NCBI GenBank assembly: GCA_050954885.1
Contig: JBPBPI010000101.1
Span: 1 to 55,216 of the forward strand
Length of the DNA: 55,216 nt
Origin: JBPBPI01 sp050954885
GTDB taxonomy: Bacteria; Pseudomonadota; Alphaproteobacteria; Caedimonadales; Caedimonadaceae
Direction: 5' to 3'
Shown here piece after piece: positions 1 to 7,576 of this stretch (position 1 is its first letter; each line of letters begins with the position of its first letter). Position numbers and translations under genes: made by a program. The notes beneath the pieces are model-generated. The model was given only the letters and a program-made list of their open reading frames with translations. It was not told the DNA's origin and did not search any database.

Positions 1-2
1 TT

Positions 3-77
3 AACGCTTTTGCTCATCTTATTGCTGGGATGATCAATTATCAACTTAGACACGATAAACCTTCTCTACAACCTTAA
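3..77 (+). CDS. Transposase, C-terminal fragment (cut by window edge)
   Basis: A reading frame open from the window edge encodes 24 residues ending in LRHDKPSLQP before TAA at 75-77. The pattern of hydrophobic helix, Tyr, Leu-Arg and Lys-Pro-Ser resembles the C-termini of IS4/IS5-type DDE transposases. The stop codon lies inside the terminal repeat, as is common in compact IS elements. The catalytic DDE residues lie outside the window, so the family assignment is tentative. Confidence 0.55.
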   Translation, partial: NAFAHLIAGMINYQLRHDKPSLQP

Positions 78-91
78 GCATAACTCGGGTT
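72..91. repeat. IS terminal inverted repeat, right (IRR)
   Basis: Read on the minus strand this begins AACCCGAGTT and continues ATGCTTAAGG. The repeat at 55126-55145 reads AACCCGAGTT then GCGTTTAAGG on the plus strand, which is 17/20 identity. This pairing defines the element's outer boundary next to putA. Confidence 0.75.
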
Positions 92-100
92 AATTTAGGT

Positions 101-3040
101 TTGATTGATCAGATGATGCATCAGTATCCTTTGTCATCAACAGAGGGCCTATTACTTATGAGTTTGGCCGAAGCTCTGTTGCGTATACCTGATCACGCAA
201 CCCGTCGGGCTTTATTACAAGACAAAATGTCCCAAGGTGATTTTAAAAAGTATTTGGACACGTCGGCGTCTTGGTTGATGAATTTGGGAACACGCGGATT
301 TGATCTCAGTGCAACTCTTTTAAAAACCCAATTGCAAGATTCTTTTTTGAAAAAAACTTTGTCGAAAGTATCTTTGCCTCTGATTGAACAAGTGTCAAAT
401 CAAGCCATGAGTCTTTTGGCACAAAAATTTATCTTTGGTCAAACCATTGAAAAAGCCCTTAAAAATGCACCTAAAAATCATCCCTTAGGGTACGGCTACT
501 CTTTTGATATGTTGGGTGAGGCCGCCATAACCCAGGAAGAAGCCGATCGATATTTTCAAGATTATTTAAACGCCATCCAACAACTTGCCAAAGCTTCATC
601 TAGTCAATCAAAAGATTCAAAATTTTTATCAAAAAAAGATAGTATTTCCGTCAAACTCTCAGCTCTTCATCCCCGTTATACCTACGTCCAAGAAGATCGT
701 GTCATGACCGAGCTTTCGGGAAAGATTCTTCAACTTTGTCAAGCAGCCGCGCGTGCCAACATTTCTTTGACCATCGATGCGGAAGAATCTGAACGCTTGG
801 AAATGTCCCTTAAGCTGATTGAACATATTGTATATCATCCTGATTTAAAAGGATGGTATGGCTTAGGCGTTGCGGTACAAGCCTATCAAAAGCGTGCCAC
901 TCAAGTCATCGATAATTTAATTGATCTTGCTCAACAATCTCAAAAATATTTAAGCATTCGTTTGGTCAAAGGGGCGTATTGGGATTCTGAAATTAAGAAA
1001 TGTCAGGAATTGGGCCTGAAAGATTATCCTGTCTTCACCCGTAAAGAATCTACCGATGTTTCTTACATGTGTTGCGCACAAAAAATGTTGAAAAATACAG
1101 ATTTTATTTTTCCCCAGTTTGCCACCCATAATGCTTTAACAGTGGCCACCATTTTGGAATGGGGCGCAGATCCATCAACCTATGAATTCCAAAAACTTCA
1201 TGGCATGGGCGATGATCTCTATGAAACCTTACGCGCACATCAAGATCCTGCTCATTCTTTTCATTGTCGTATTTATGCACCCATCGGCAATGAACGAGAG
1301 TTACTGCCTTATCTGGTGCGCCGATTGTTGGAAAATGGGGCCAACTCCTCTTTTGTCAATCATGTTCAAGATACTCATCAAAATATCGAAGACTTGTTGA
1401 TCTTTGCCGATGAAAAGTTAGCAACCTATCCAAGTACCCATCATCCTAAAATTCCATTGCCGGATCATATTTATGACAACAATCGATTAAATTCTTTGGG
1501 TCTCGACTTGTCTGATTCTCATGAAATTCAAAAAATATCTGATGCCATTGACGTTTTATCTTCCCCACAAGTCTATCCGATGATCGGCAAAACCTTAGAC
1601 CATGGCATACCTTTATCGATTTATAATCCTGCCCATCCCGATCAGTGTGTCGGTGTTGTCTATGAAGCGTCCTCTGACGTGGCATTAGAGGCTCTTAACA
1701 TAGCCACGCAAGCTTTTCTAACGTGGTCAAAAACGTCTGCTGTCACGCGCGCTGCTTGCCTGCGCCAGGTGGCTGATTTGATGACATCACATATGTATTC
1801 TTTGATGGGATTGATTGTCAAAGAAGCTGGAAAAACCATACCTGATGCCATCGGCGAAGTTCGAGAAGCCATCGATTTTTGTCGTTATTATGCTGAACGC
1901 GGTGAAACTGATTTTCAGCATCCCTTAACGCTTACGGGTGTCACCGGCGAGACCAACCAATTAAGCTGGGAAGGACGCGGTGTTTTTGTCTGCATCAGCC
2001 CTTGGAATTTTCCGCTAGCCATTTTTGTGGGTCAAGTGGCCGCGGCACTGATGGCCGGCAATTGTGTGATTGCAAAGCCGGCGCGTCAGACGCCGTTGAT
2101 TGCTCATCAAGTCTGTCAGTTATTCTACCAAGCTGGTGTGCCCAAAGAGGTGCTACATTACCTACCAGGATCGGGATCTGACATGATCGCTTCTTTATTA
2201 AAAGACGACCGTGTGTCAGGGGTTGCGTTTACCGGATCCACAACAACAGCCTGGTCGATCAACCGGACACTGGCGGCCCGAGAGTGTGCCATTGCGCCCT
2301 TGATCGCAGAGACAGGTGGTCAAAATGCCATGATTGTCGATTCTTCTGCCTTGCCTGAACAAGTGGTGGGCGATGTCATGGCCTCAGCCTTTCAAAGCGC
2401 TGGCCAACGATGCTCTGCTTTACGCATTCTTTGCGTTCAATCAGACATTGCCCCTCGGATAATTGATCTTTTAAAGGGTGCTATGGCGGAACTGACAGTG
2501 GGTGATCCCGCCAAGTTATCCACAGATGTTGGCCCCGTGATCGACGCAGCAGCCCAGAAAAGTTTGGCCAAACACTGTGAGATGATGAAGACACAAGCAA
2601 AATTAATTTATCAATGTCATACACCTGATCATTTTAAAGGCCATTTTCTAGCCCCCGTCGCCTTTGAACTGACGACACTGGATATATTAACCGAGGAAGT
2701 TTTTGGCCCTGTCCTTCATGTCATTCGTTTTCAAGAAAGTGACTTGGAAAATTTAATAGAACGTCTCAATCAATTAAAATTTGGCCTAACCTTTGGATTG
2801 CAAACCCGCCTAGACGGTCGCATCAAACAGGTGGTACAACAGATTCAATCGGGCAATGTTTATGTCAATCGCAACATGATTGGTGCGGTGGTTGGTATTC
2901 AACCCTTTGGCGGCCGAGGACTTTCAGGTACCGGTCCTAAAGCCGGTGGTCCTCATTACCTTCACCGTTTTGCCCATGAAAAAACCATTAGCATCAACAC
3001 AACCGCCCAAGGTGGCAACACCAGCCTTATGATGTTTTAA
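101..3040 (+). CDS. putA: Bifunctional proline dehydrogenase / L-glutamate-5-semialdehyde dehydrogenase PutA, 5'-truncated by an IS
   Basis: PutA oxidises proline to glutamate in two steps: an FAD-dependent proline dehydrogenase barrel and an NAD-dependent aldehyde dehydrogenase. The PRODH core is visible (RLVKGAYWDSE from about residue 287, RIYAPIGNERELLPYLVRRL near 390). The ALDH part shows SPWNFPLA near 633, GVAFTGS near 707, catalytic Glu in ETGGQN near 737 and catalytic Cys771 in SAGQRCS. There is no ribbon-helix-helix repressor domain. The protein begins only about 10 residues before the conserved LSSTEGLLLMSLAEALLRIP stretch, whereas the short PutA proteins I know carry some 60-75 residues ahead of it. 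An IS end lies 9 bases upstream, so the start (TTG 101 or ATG 113) is makeshift and the native promoter is gone. Activity is uncertain. Confidence 0.93.
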   Translation: MIDQMMHQYPLSSTEGLLLMSLAEALLRIPDHATRRALLQDKMSQGDFKKYLDTSASWLMNLGTRGFDLSATLLKTQLQDSFLKKTLSKVSLPLIEQVSNQAMSLLAQKFIFGQTIEKALKNAPKNHPLGYGYSFDMLGEAAITQEEADRYFQDYLNAIQQLAKASSSQSKDSKFLSKKDSISVKLSALHPRYTYVQEDRVMTELSGKILQLCQAAARANISLTIDAEESERLEMSLKLIEHIVYHPDLKGWYGLGVAVQAYQKRATQVIDNLIDLAQQSQKYLSIRLVKGAYWDSEIKKCQELGLKDYPVFTRKESTDVSYMCCAQKMLKNTDFIFPQFATHNALTVATILEWGADPSTYEFQKLHGMGDDLYETLRAHQDPAHSFHCRIYAPIGNERELLPYLVRRLLENGANSSFVNHVQDTHQNIEDLLIFADEKLATYPSTHHPKIPLPDHIYDNNRLNSLGLDLSDSHEIQKISDAIDVLSSPQVYPMIGKTLDHGIPLSIYNPAHPDQCVGVVYEASSDVALEALNIATQAFLTWSKTSAVTRAACLRQVADLMTSHMYSLMGLIVKEAGKTIPDAIGEVREAIDFCRYYAERGETDFQHPLTLTGVTGETNQLSWEGRGVFVCISPWNFPLAIFVGQVAAALMAGNCVIAKPARQTPLIAHQVCQLFYQAGVPKEVLHYLPGSGSDMIASLLKDDRVSGVAFTGSTTTAWSINRTLAARECAIAPLIAETGGQNAMIVDSSALPEQVVGDVMASAFQSAGQRCSALRILCVQSDIAPRIIDLLKGAMAELTVGDPAKLSTDVGPVIDAAAQKSLAKHCEMMKTQAKLIYQCHTPDHFKGHFLAPVAFELTTLDILTEEVFGPVLHVIRFQESDLENLIERLNQLKFGLTFGLQTRLDGRIKQVVQQIQSGNVYVNRNMIGAVVGIQPFGGRGLSGTGPKAGGPHYLHRFAHEKTISINTTAQGGNTSLMMF

Positions 3041-3059
3041 TAATCAATTTTGCCCAGAA

Positions 3060-3767
3060 TTAAAATCTTGCGCCTGGCAATAAATGATTGAAAATTTGCT
3101 TTACCTCATCAATTCGGTAAGCAATCATTCTCATGTAATATCCTTCAATTTCAATAGGTCTATTTTGTGATTTTGACCTCAACGTGTAGGTGTTTTGTTT
3201 AATATTATTTGTTTTAATATTATGACCTAATTGAATTAAATCTATTAAGGAAACAGCCACTACATCGTCAATTTCTTTAAAACTTTTTGAAAGCGTAGGA
3301 TTTTGTATAGTCTGCAAACATGATTTTTTAATGTCACGAACACTTGCTTGATCATATCTTACAAAGAAAAGTTGTTTTTTGCCATGATAAATATAGGGGG
3401 ATTGGCTTATTTGTTTAGAATTTAATTTTATATTGGTGCCAGTCTCTTCATAAAGTTCGTCGCGAGCAACGTCTGAGGTATATTTATGATGGGCTTCACA
3501 TTTTCCAGCTTGGAAACTCCAAGTATTTGTATTTCGATCATGACCTAAAATCACAGCATAGCGTGAATTTGGCTTACCAGGTTCATCTTGTCTGTAGTCT
3601 TTGCACAACACAACGCCTGCACGTTCGACATCTGTATGTTGATTATAAGCAGATTTATTATTTGGTGTTACTTTGTAATCAAAATCACACGTTAATTGAT
3701 GAGATGCAGCGCATATATTAAGACAAAAAATTGACGTTAGCACCAGAAAACTTTTGAAATTAAACAT
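3060..3767 (-). CDS. Secreted Nudix-like protein
   Basis: This 235-residue protein has a clear Sec signal peptide (hydrophobic residues 5-20, cleavage around ICAAS). Residues 70-115 form a Nudix-like core: RYAVILGHDR, WSFQAGK, then a Nudix-box half with DELYEETGT at 103-111. Glu104, Glu107 and Glu108, the usual metal ligands, are present, but the box Arg is Asp and the first half of the box is one residue long, so the match is imperfect. Nudix enzymes hydrolyse nucleoside diphosphates linked to other groups and normally act in the cytoplasm; a signal peptide is unusual and points to a periplasmic or exported role. It is convergent with putA. No partner gene is evident. Confidence 0.7.
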   Translation of the reverse strand: MFNFKSFLVLTSIFCLNICAASHQLTCDFDYKVTPNNKSAYNQHTDVERAGVVLCKDYRQDEPGKPNSRYAVILGHDRNTNTWSFQAGKCEAHHKYTSDVARDELYEETGTNIKLNSKQISQSPYIYHGKKQLFFVRYDQASVRDIKKSCLQTIQNPTLSKSFKEIDDVVAVSLIDLIQLGHNIKTNNIKQNTYTLRSKSQNRPIEIEGYYMRMIAYRIDEVKQIFNHLLPGARF

Positions 3768-3967
3768 TTTTGTCTTTCTTTAAGTTAGATTTAATTGATA
3801 AAAAACCAAGAAATATTCTAGGTTCTAATATTTTTTATTTAATAAAAATATATTTATATGACAAATTGACATTTAATTATATAAATTAATTTAATATTTT
3901 TTTTTAATTTTTTATTTAATTAATTATTTGAAAATTAATGTTTTTTAAGTTTAAAAAATATAAATAT

Positions 3968-4264
3968 TTATAATCCTCTCTTCCTCCACCATTCATCTGT
4001 TTTGAATTCAGCAGGAACACGATCCCAATCTTCGAACGGGTTATCTAAATTATAGTCTTCTTTTAAAATCCTCGCCCATTCATCCCCAAATTCTTCAGGT
4101 ACTTTTGCGCCACACCAAAAACAGTAATTCATTTGTTGATGTGTGCCGTAGGAACTATCTATAAGAAAATTATAAGATCGTACGTAAGATCTATAATTTA
4201 TTAAACTATTTTTTTCGCTGGCGTAACCATCCATTACCTCGCAACAATGATCGCTCATATTCAA
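3968..4264 (-). CDS. DUF6980-like small protein, probable orphan immunity protein
   Basis: This 98-residue protein has an N-terminal HCC motif (residues 6-8), a central CFWCGAKVPEE Cys-x-x-Cys segment and a C-terminus rich in Trp and acidic residues (PAEFKTDEWWRK). From memory this order matches the DUF6980 family (HCC, then WCG, then PEE..TD.WW), whose members often sit beside polymorphic toxins. The Cys residues could bind zinc. It lies 6 bases downstream of another small gene on the same strand, suggesting co-transcription. No toxin gene is recognisable nearby, so the function is inferred from family context only. Confidence 0.6.
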   Translation of the reverse strand: MNMSDHCCEVMDGYASEKNSLINYRSYVRSYNFLIDSSYGTHQQMNYCFWCGAKVPEEFGDEWARILKEDYNLDNPFEDWDRVPAEFKTDEWWRKRGL

Positions 4265-4270
4265 TTCTTT

Positions 4271-4639
4271 CTATGGATTCATAACAGCACTGTGATAAAT
4301 ATCATGTAAGTATTCTTCTTGCTCATTGGTTAAGTGAGACGTTTCTCCATCTAATGTATATGTCAAATCAAAATGATCTTCGCCTGATCTATCTTTAACG
4401 GCTCGAACACCATCTAAAACACATAAAAAACCAAAAATAGATCCATCGATAGCTTCTATAATAACTTTTTTTAACATCTCTTGATCAGAAGAGGTTAAAT
4501 TATTATACCAAGTTGACATTTCGATAAGAGATTTAGAAGGAGATCGTCCAGGGGGTTTAATAAGTAATTTAATTAAACCTTCAATACCACTATCTCTAAC
4601 AGCTATAATAAGTTTATTTACAAATTCTTCTTTATTCAT
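4271..4639 (-). CDS. Small acidic protein of unknown function, immunity-like
   Basis: This 122-residue, mostly helical acidic protein has no signal peptide or membrane segment. It contains a conserved-looking core (GSIFGFLCVLDGVRAV at about 67-82) and ends with EEYLHDIYHSAV. It precedes the DUF6980-like gene in a two-gene unit. Size, charge and pairing with that gene resemble clusters of immunity proteins against polymorphic toxins, but I do not recognise the family with certainty. A start at ATG 4639 is the only reasonable choice. Confidence 0.6.
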   Translation of the reverse strand: MNKEEFVNKLIIAVRDSGIEGLIKLLIKPPGRSPSKSLIEMSTWYNNLTSSDQEMLKKVIIEAIDGSIFGFLCVLDGVRAVKDRSGEDHFDLTYTLDGETSHLTNEQEEYLHDIYHSAVMNP

Positions 4640-4940
4640 TGTTTTAATCCTACTTATTCTTCAGACCTCGATAAAAAATTTAGATCGCAATCTAATTTGA
4701 TTAATTTCATTCATTAATTACTCTTTGCCTTTTAATAATATTGGTCAAAATTTAAATATAACAATTGTCGGTTAATTTTAAAGAGTTAATTATTTAGATT
4801 TAAGAGGAAATTCAATCAAAAAAAGTGTTGTCAAACATTTTTTGAATAATGAGGATCATCGCAAAGCAACTTTTAGATAAGTTGCCCTGCTATAATATTG
4901 TCGAAATAATATTAATTTTTATAAACCTTTAAAAAGTTTA
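4640..4940. other. AT-rich intergenic region, no gene seen
   Basis: About 300 bases of AT-rich DNA between two minus-strand genes. Reading frames here are under 35 codons and unconvincing. One 7-bp hairpin (arms at 4866-4872 and 4879-4885) could be a weak terminator for the gene at 4941-5459, but it lacks a proper U tract. The promoter of the 122-residue gene is expected at its left side. Confidence 0.5.
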
Positions 4941-5459
4941 CTACATTTTAATATCAGGATATGTTTTTTTCAAAGTATCAAACTTTTTATTGGCATCTTT
5001 ATAGTCTGCTTGAGCTTTTTCCATCGGGCGTTTGTGATCATCCAAATCTTTTTCAGCTTGTTCTTTGGTCAGTTTTGCATTGTCATAGTGTTCATATTCA
5101 AGAGGCGCATGTTCTCTCTTAAGATCTTCAGTTTTTTCGTCGTGATAGGCAAAGTTCTCTTGTGCTTTTTTAAGATCATTAGACAAATTTTCGTGCTTGC
5201 TTGGGTCAAAAGCTTTGTTGGCTTTATCAAAAGCTTCTTTTTTCTCGTTGAAAATTTTCATAGCATTTTTCAACTCGTCACGACCTTTTTTGATGTCTTG
5301 ACAAGATTTACATTTATCCACACATGAATTGGTGACTTGTTCACTTTGATTGCATTTGTTTTTTGTACAATCTATGGCACATAGTGCATGTGCTTGATGG
5401 TTCAGCACCAAACCCAAAGTTAATCCCAACCAAGATATCTTTGAAAACTTTAACAACAT
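4941..5459 (-). CDS. Secreted Cys-rich coiled-coil protein, unknown function
   Basis: The 172-residue product has a signal peptide (hydrophobic residues 9-24, cleavage around AHA). The mature N-terminus holds six cysteines (27, 31, 36, 46, 50, 53), enough for three disulfides. Residues 55-170 are highly charged, Lys/Glu/Asp-rich and heptad-like, predicting a long coiled coil, with no transmembrane anchor and no lipobox. I recognise no family. An exported, disulfide-capped coiled coil is compatible with an envelope-associated or host-directed protein; this is inference. It is surrounded by AT-rich spacers and appears to be transcribed alone. Confidence 0.65.
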   Translation of the reverse strand: MLLKFSKISWLGLTLGLVLNHQAHALCAIDCTKNKCNQSEQVTNSCVDKCKSCQDIKKGRDELKNAMKIFNEKKEAFDKANKAFDPSKHENLSNDLKKAQENFAYHDEKTEDLKREHAPLEYEHYDNAKLTKEQAEKDLDDHKRPMEKAQADYKDANKKFDTLKKTYPDIKM

Positions 5460-5589
5460 AATAACCTTCTCTTTTTGTTAAAAAAATTAATGAGCGTTTT
5501 AAAATATTAAAAAGGTGTTAATAAACCGTTAATGTAAATTTTTTTCTATGTTCCATATGTGAATAAGCTGTGGATAATTTGGATTGTCC

Positions 5590-6045
5590 TTAACCTTTCA
5601 ATTTCGCGAAGGGTTTGTATTTCTTATAAGACACCAAAGAAATACGCGCCTTTGTGGCTGCTTTTTTCAGTTTTTCATTAAAGGTAGCCAAAGGCGCTGG
5701 TGTTTTCATAGCGAGCAGAAAATAAACCGCCTCACAGGCTGTCAGGTCATAGGTGCGCATCAACGTTAAAATATCTTTGGACGCAAAACGGGTGATATCG
5801 GTCTCAAGGGGTAGGCATTCTAAAAGATCCAAAAATCGAAGACTTTCTGCCGGTGTTAAATGCTCGCTTTTTTCCGCCTTTAATAAAAAATTAGCAACTT
5901 CCAGATGCCATAGGGCAGGGACCAATGCCTTGTAAGATTGTTCTTCTTGGGTCAGCAGTGACAATAACCAATCGGATTCAGGAGTGGCTGCATCTTCAAA
6001 ACACCATGACAGTAAGATTGAGCTATCGAGGACAAAATGATTCAT
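5590..6045 (-). CDS. vapC: PIN-domain toxin, VapC family
   Basis: VapC toxins are Mg-dependent ribonucleases that stop translation, usually by cutting tRNA or rRNA. This 151-residue protein has the PIN layout: Asp7 in FVLDSS, Glu49 in WHLEVAN and Glu105 in DLTACEAVYFLLA. The fourth acidic position, normally Asp in a T-x-D-x-x-L context, appears as Asn123 (TFNEKL). That substitution could weaken metal binding, although Glu124 is adjacent. The antitoxin gene ends 5 bases upstream on the same strand, the normal operon order. Fold and family are clear; present activity is not. Confidence 0.88.
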   Translation of the reverse strand: MNHFVLDSSILLSWCFEDAATPESDWLLSLLTQEEQSYKALVPALWHLEVANFLLKAEKSEHLTPAESLRFLDLLECLPLETDITRFASKDILTLMRTYDLTACEAVYFLLAMKTPAPLATFNEKLKKAATKARISLVSYKKYKPFAKLKG

Positions 6046-6050
6046 AATTC

Positions 6051-6281
6051 TTACTCTTCTATTTGTTCGGCAAGAGTCAAACCTTGGGATAATTTCCCTA
6101 AACTGAACTCTTTGAAAGAATCAAAAATATCTTTGCCATTGGACGATTGTCCTTCAACGGGAATTAAATAAGCAACCGGAACCTTGTGTTTTGTGATGCG
6201 AATATGTTCACCCTTTTGCACCTTATTTAAAAGATCAGAGAGATGAGTTTTGGCATCAAAGGCACTGACTTCTATCATCAT
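6051..6281 (-). CDS. Phd/YefM-type antitoxin
   Basis: The 76-residue protein begins IEVSAFDAKTHLSDLLNKV and continues with GEHIRITKHKVPVAYLIPV, the Phd/YefM DNA-binding fold. The C-terminal tail (DSFKEFSLGKLSQGL) is the likely toxin-binding strip. It should neutralise the VapC-like toxin encoded next and repress their shared promoter; a 15-bp inverted repeat 25 bases upstream is a plausible operator. Phd-type antitoxins paired with PIN toxins are common in alphaproteobacteria. Confidence 0.87.
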   Translation of the reverse strand: MMIEVSAFDAKTHLSDLLNKVQKGEHIRITKHKVPVAYLIPVEGQSSNGKDIFDSFKEFSLGKLSQGLTLAEQIEE

Positions 6282-6306
6282 TTTTATCCTTTTTTTATAT
6301 ATATTT

Positions 6307-6321
6307 CTAGTTTAAAACTAG
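6307..6321 (-). promoter_or_regulatory. Candidate operator of the toxin-antitoxin pair
   Basis: CTAGTTT-A-AAACTAG is a perfect inverted repeat with 7-bp arms around one central base. It lies 25 bases before the antitoxin start and just downstream of a possible minus-strand promoter (TTTACA near 6351, then TAAATT 17 bases on). Phd/YefM antitoxins bind such palindromes for autorepression. The assignment rests on position and symmetry only. Confidence 0.5.
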
Positions 6322-6369
6322 TTTAATTTAATAAAATGTTAAGTATTTGTAAAGAGAAATGTTGATCTG

Positions 6370-6546
6370 ATGGATGAGGCAAAAAAGATTGTCATAGAAT
6401 TTTATGATATTTTATTAAGAGGCCTTGATGGATGTTCGTCAAGAAGATTAACGGCTTGTTTAGAGCAATTAATCTTAAATAGATGTTTAAAAGGAGAAAT
6501 TTTTTATCTTAAAATAAAGACAAGAAATGGCGTATGCCATGTATAG
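6370..6546 (+). CDS. Small ORF, 58 residues, unknown function
   Basis: ATG 6370 opens a frame ending at TAG 6544-6546 that encodes a 58-residue, slightly basic protein beginning MDEAKKIVIEFYDILLRG and containing three cysteines. Its composition and codon use look like real coding sequence here rather than AT-rich filler. The Shine-Dalgarno is poor (AAGAG about 12 bases upstream). It lies in the gap between the antitoxin and the P-loop kinase. It could be a small gene or a fragment of a degraded one; I recognise no family. Confidence 0.4.
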   Translation: MDEAKKIVIEFYDILLRGLDGCSSRRLTACLEQLILNRCLKGEIFYLKIKTRNGVCHV

Positions 6547-6638
6547 AAATATATGATGCGCGCTATGACAATGTTATCACTTTTAGGAGTATATTCCGTC
6601 ATTCACATTCTTTAATTTTCTTTAAAAGTTAGATCAAA

Positions 6639-7160
6639 ATGAACAAAAAAATTGTGGTGGTAGGTACATCTGGATCTGGCAAAAGTACTCTTGCACGCGT
6701 ATTAAGTATAAAATTTAATATTCCTCATATTGAGATGGATCATCTTTATTGGGGGGAAAACTGGTCGATCAATGCCAATTTTAGAGAACTGCTCGAACAA
6801 CAGCTTCAGATACCAGGGTGGATCGTCTGTGGCAATTATTCAAAAGTAAAAGATCTGACATGGCGCCACGCAACGATCATTATATGGTTAGATTATCCCT
6901 TTTATTTAGTGTTTTGGCGCGCCTTAAAAAGAAGTGTAATGCGCATCTATACAGGTGAAAAAATATGTGGTGGCAATAGGGAAACACTTAAAAGATTTTT
7001 TTCCAAAAATTCTATTTTATGGTGGGTTATACAAACTTATCACCGGCGAAAAAGCGACTACCAATCGTTAATGTTACAAGAAAATAAGACACTTATGATT
7101 ATCAGAATCACATCTCCAAAAGAATTAGATGAAAAAATCTCTATAATCGATGATTTTTAA
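6639..7160 (+). CDS. P-loop kinase-like ATPase (FlaR / adenylate-kinase-like)
   Basis: This 173-residue protein starts with a textbook Walker A motif (GTSGSGKST, residues 9-17), followed by a HIEMDHLYWGENW segment and WIVCGNYSK. These match the family annotated as DNA topology modulation protein FlaR or small AAA_17/adenylate-kinase-like proteins. Members resemble nucleoside or shikimate kinases, but the physiological substrate is not known. Its stop overlaps the end of the convergent acetyltransferase gene by 4 bases. The start ATG 6639 places the P-loop at the usual distance from the N-terminus. Confidence 0.8.
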   Translation: MNKKIVVVGTSGSGKSTLARVLSIKFNIPHIEMDHLYWGENWSINANFRELLEQQLQIPGWIVCGNYSKVKDLTWRHATIIIWLDYPFYLVFWRALKRSVMRIYTGEKICGGNRETLKRFFSKNSILWWVIQTYHRRKSDYQSLMLQENKTLMIIRITSPKELDEKISIIDDF

Positions 7161-7576
7161 TCTTTCTTATATAAAATATAAGGCTCTGGTACATCTTCAT
7201 GAATAGACATTTCTAACCACCCGTGACTTTTATAAAAGGGACAAACCTTAGGGTTGTCTAGGGCTATTTTGAGTGTCATAGGACTTGACAGGTTATCTTC
7301 TGCTGTTTGAAGTAAGCACGATCCAATACCGAGGTTTTGATAATTGGGATGCACAAATAAATTGTGGATAAAATTATCGGCAAGATAGATTGAAACAAAT
7401 CCTACAAGAGTATTGTCCTCTTCAGCCACCCAAACCTTGTCTTGTTCAACAGATTTTGCATAATCACCAATTTGAAATTCATTTTCAGGACGAGATTTAA
7501 ACGTCTCTCGGCGGATAAATTGGAATAAAATTTCAAGCTCTAAGATGTCTTTAGAATTGGCTTTGCGAATTATCAT
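7157..7576 (-). CDS. GNAT-family N-acetyltransferase
   Basis: The protein of 139 residues (ATG 7576; a TTG at 7591 would add 5 residues) has the GNAT fold: IIRKANSKDI at the start, VWVAEEDNTLVGFVSIYL as beta 2-4, and the acetyl-CoA loop NLGIGSCLL. It ends with CPFYKSHGWLEM, typical of this family. GNAT enzymes move an acetyl group from acetyl-CoA to an amine; the substrate cannot be read from the sequence. Its start lies inside the 3' end of the upstream hydrolase gene, so the two are probably translated from one message. Confidence 0.85.
   Translation of the reverse strand: MIIRKANSKDILELEILFQFIRRETFKSRPENEFQIGDYAKSVEQDKVWVAEEDNTLVGFVSIYLADNFIHNLFVHPNYQNLGIGSCLLQTAEDNLSSPMTLKIALDNPKVCPFYKSHGWLEMSIHEDVPEPYILYKKD

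Larger units (their letters stand above)
1..91 (+). mobile_element. Right (3') end of an insertion sequence, partial
   Basis: The first 91 bases are the tail of an IS copy whose body lies outside the window. They hold the last 24 codons of a transposase reading frame and end in a 20-bp terminal repeat at 72-91. That repeat is the inverse of the repeat at 55126-55145 at the other end of the window (17 of 20 bases match). The element stops about 9 bases before the first usable putA start codon. The IS family cannot be fixed from this fragment; an IS4/IS5-like DDE element is my inference. Confidence 0.75.

Noticed and set aside
1182..1400. Numerous 60-100-codon frames inside putA, leuS, ileS, comM, mutL and others
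   Set aside because: They lie antisense or out of frame within strongly supported genes and have no domain or ribosome-binding support.
4866..4885. Hairpin GCAACTT/AAGTTGC as a terminator
   Set aside because: No U tract of useful length and 55 bases from the gene end; mentioned only as a weak possibility.
4849..4932. 27-codon ORF starting ATG AGG in the intergenic region
   Set aside because: Short, no ribosome-binding site, hydrophobic AT-driven composition; no support as a gene.
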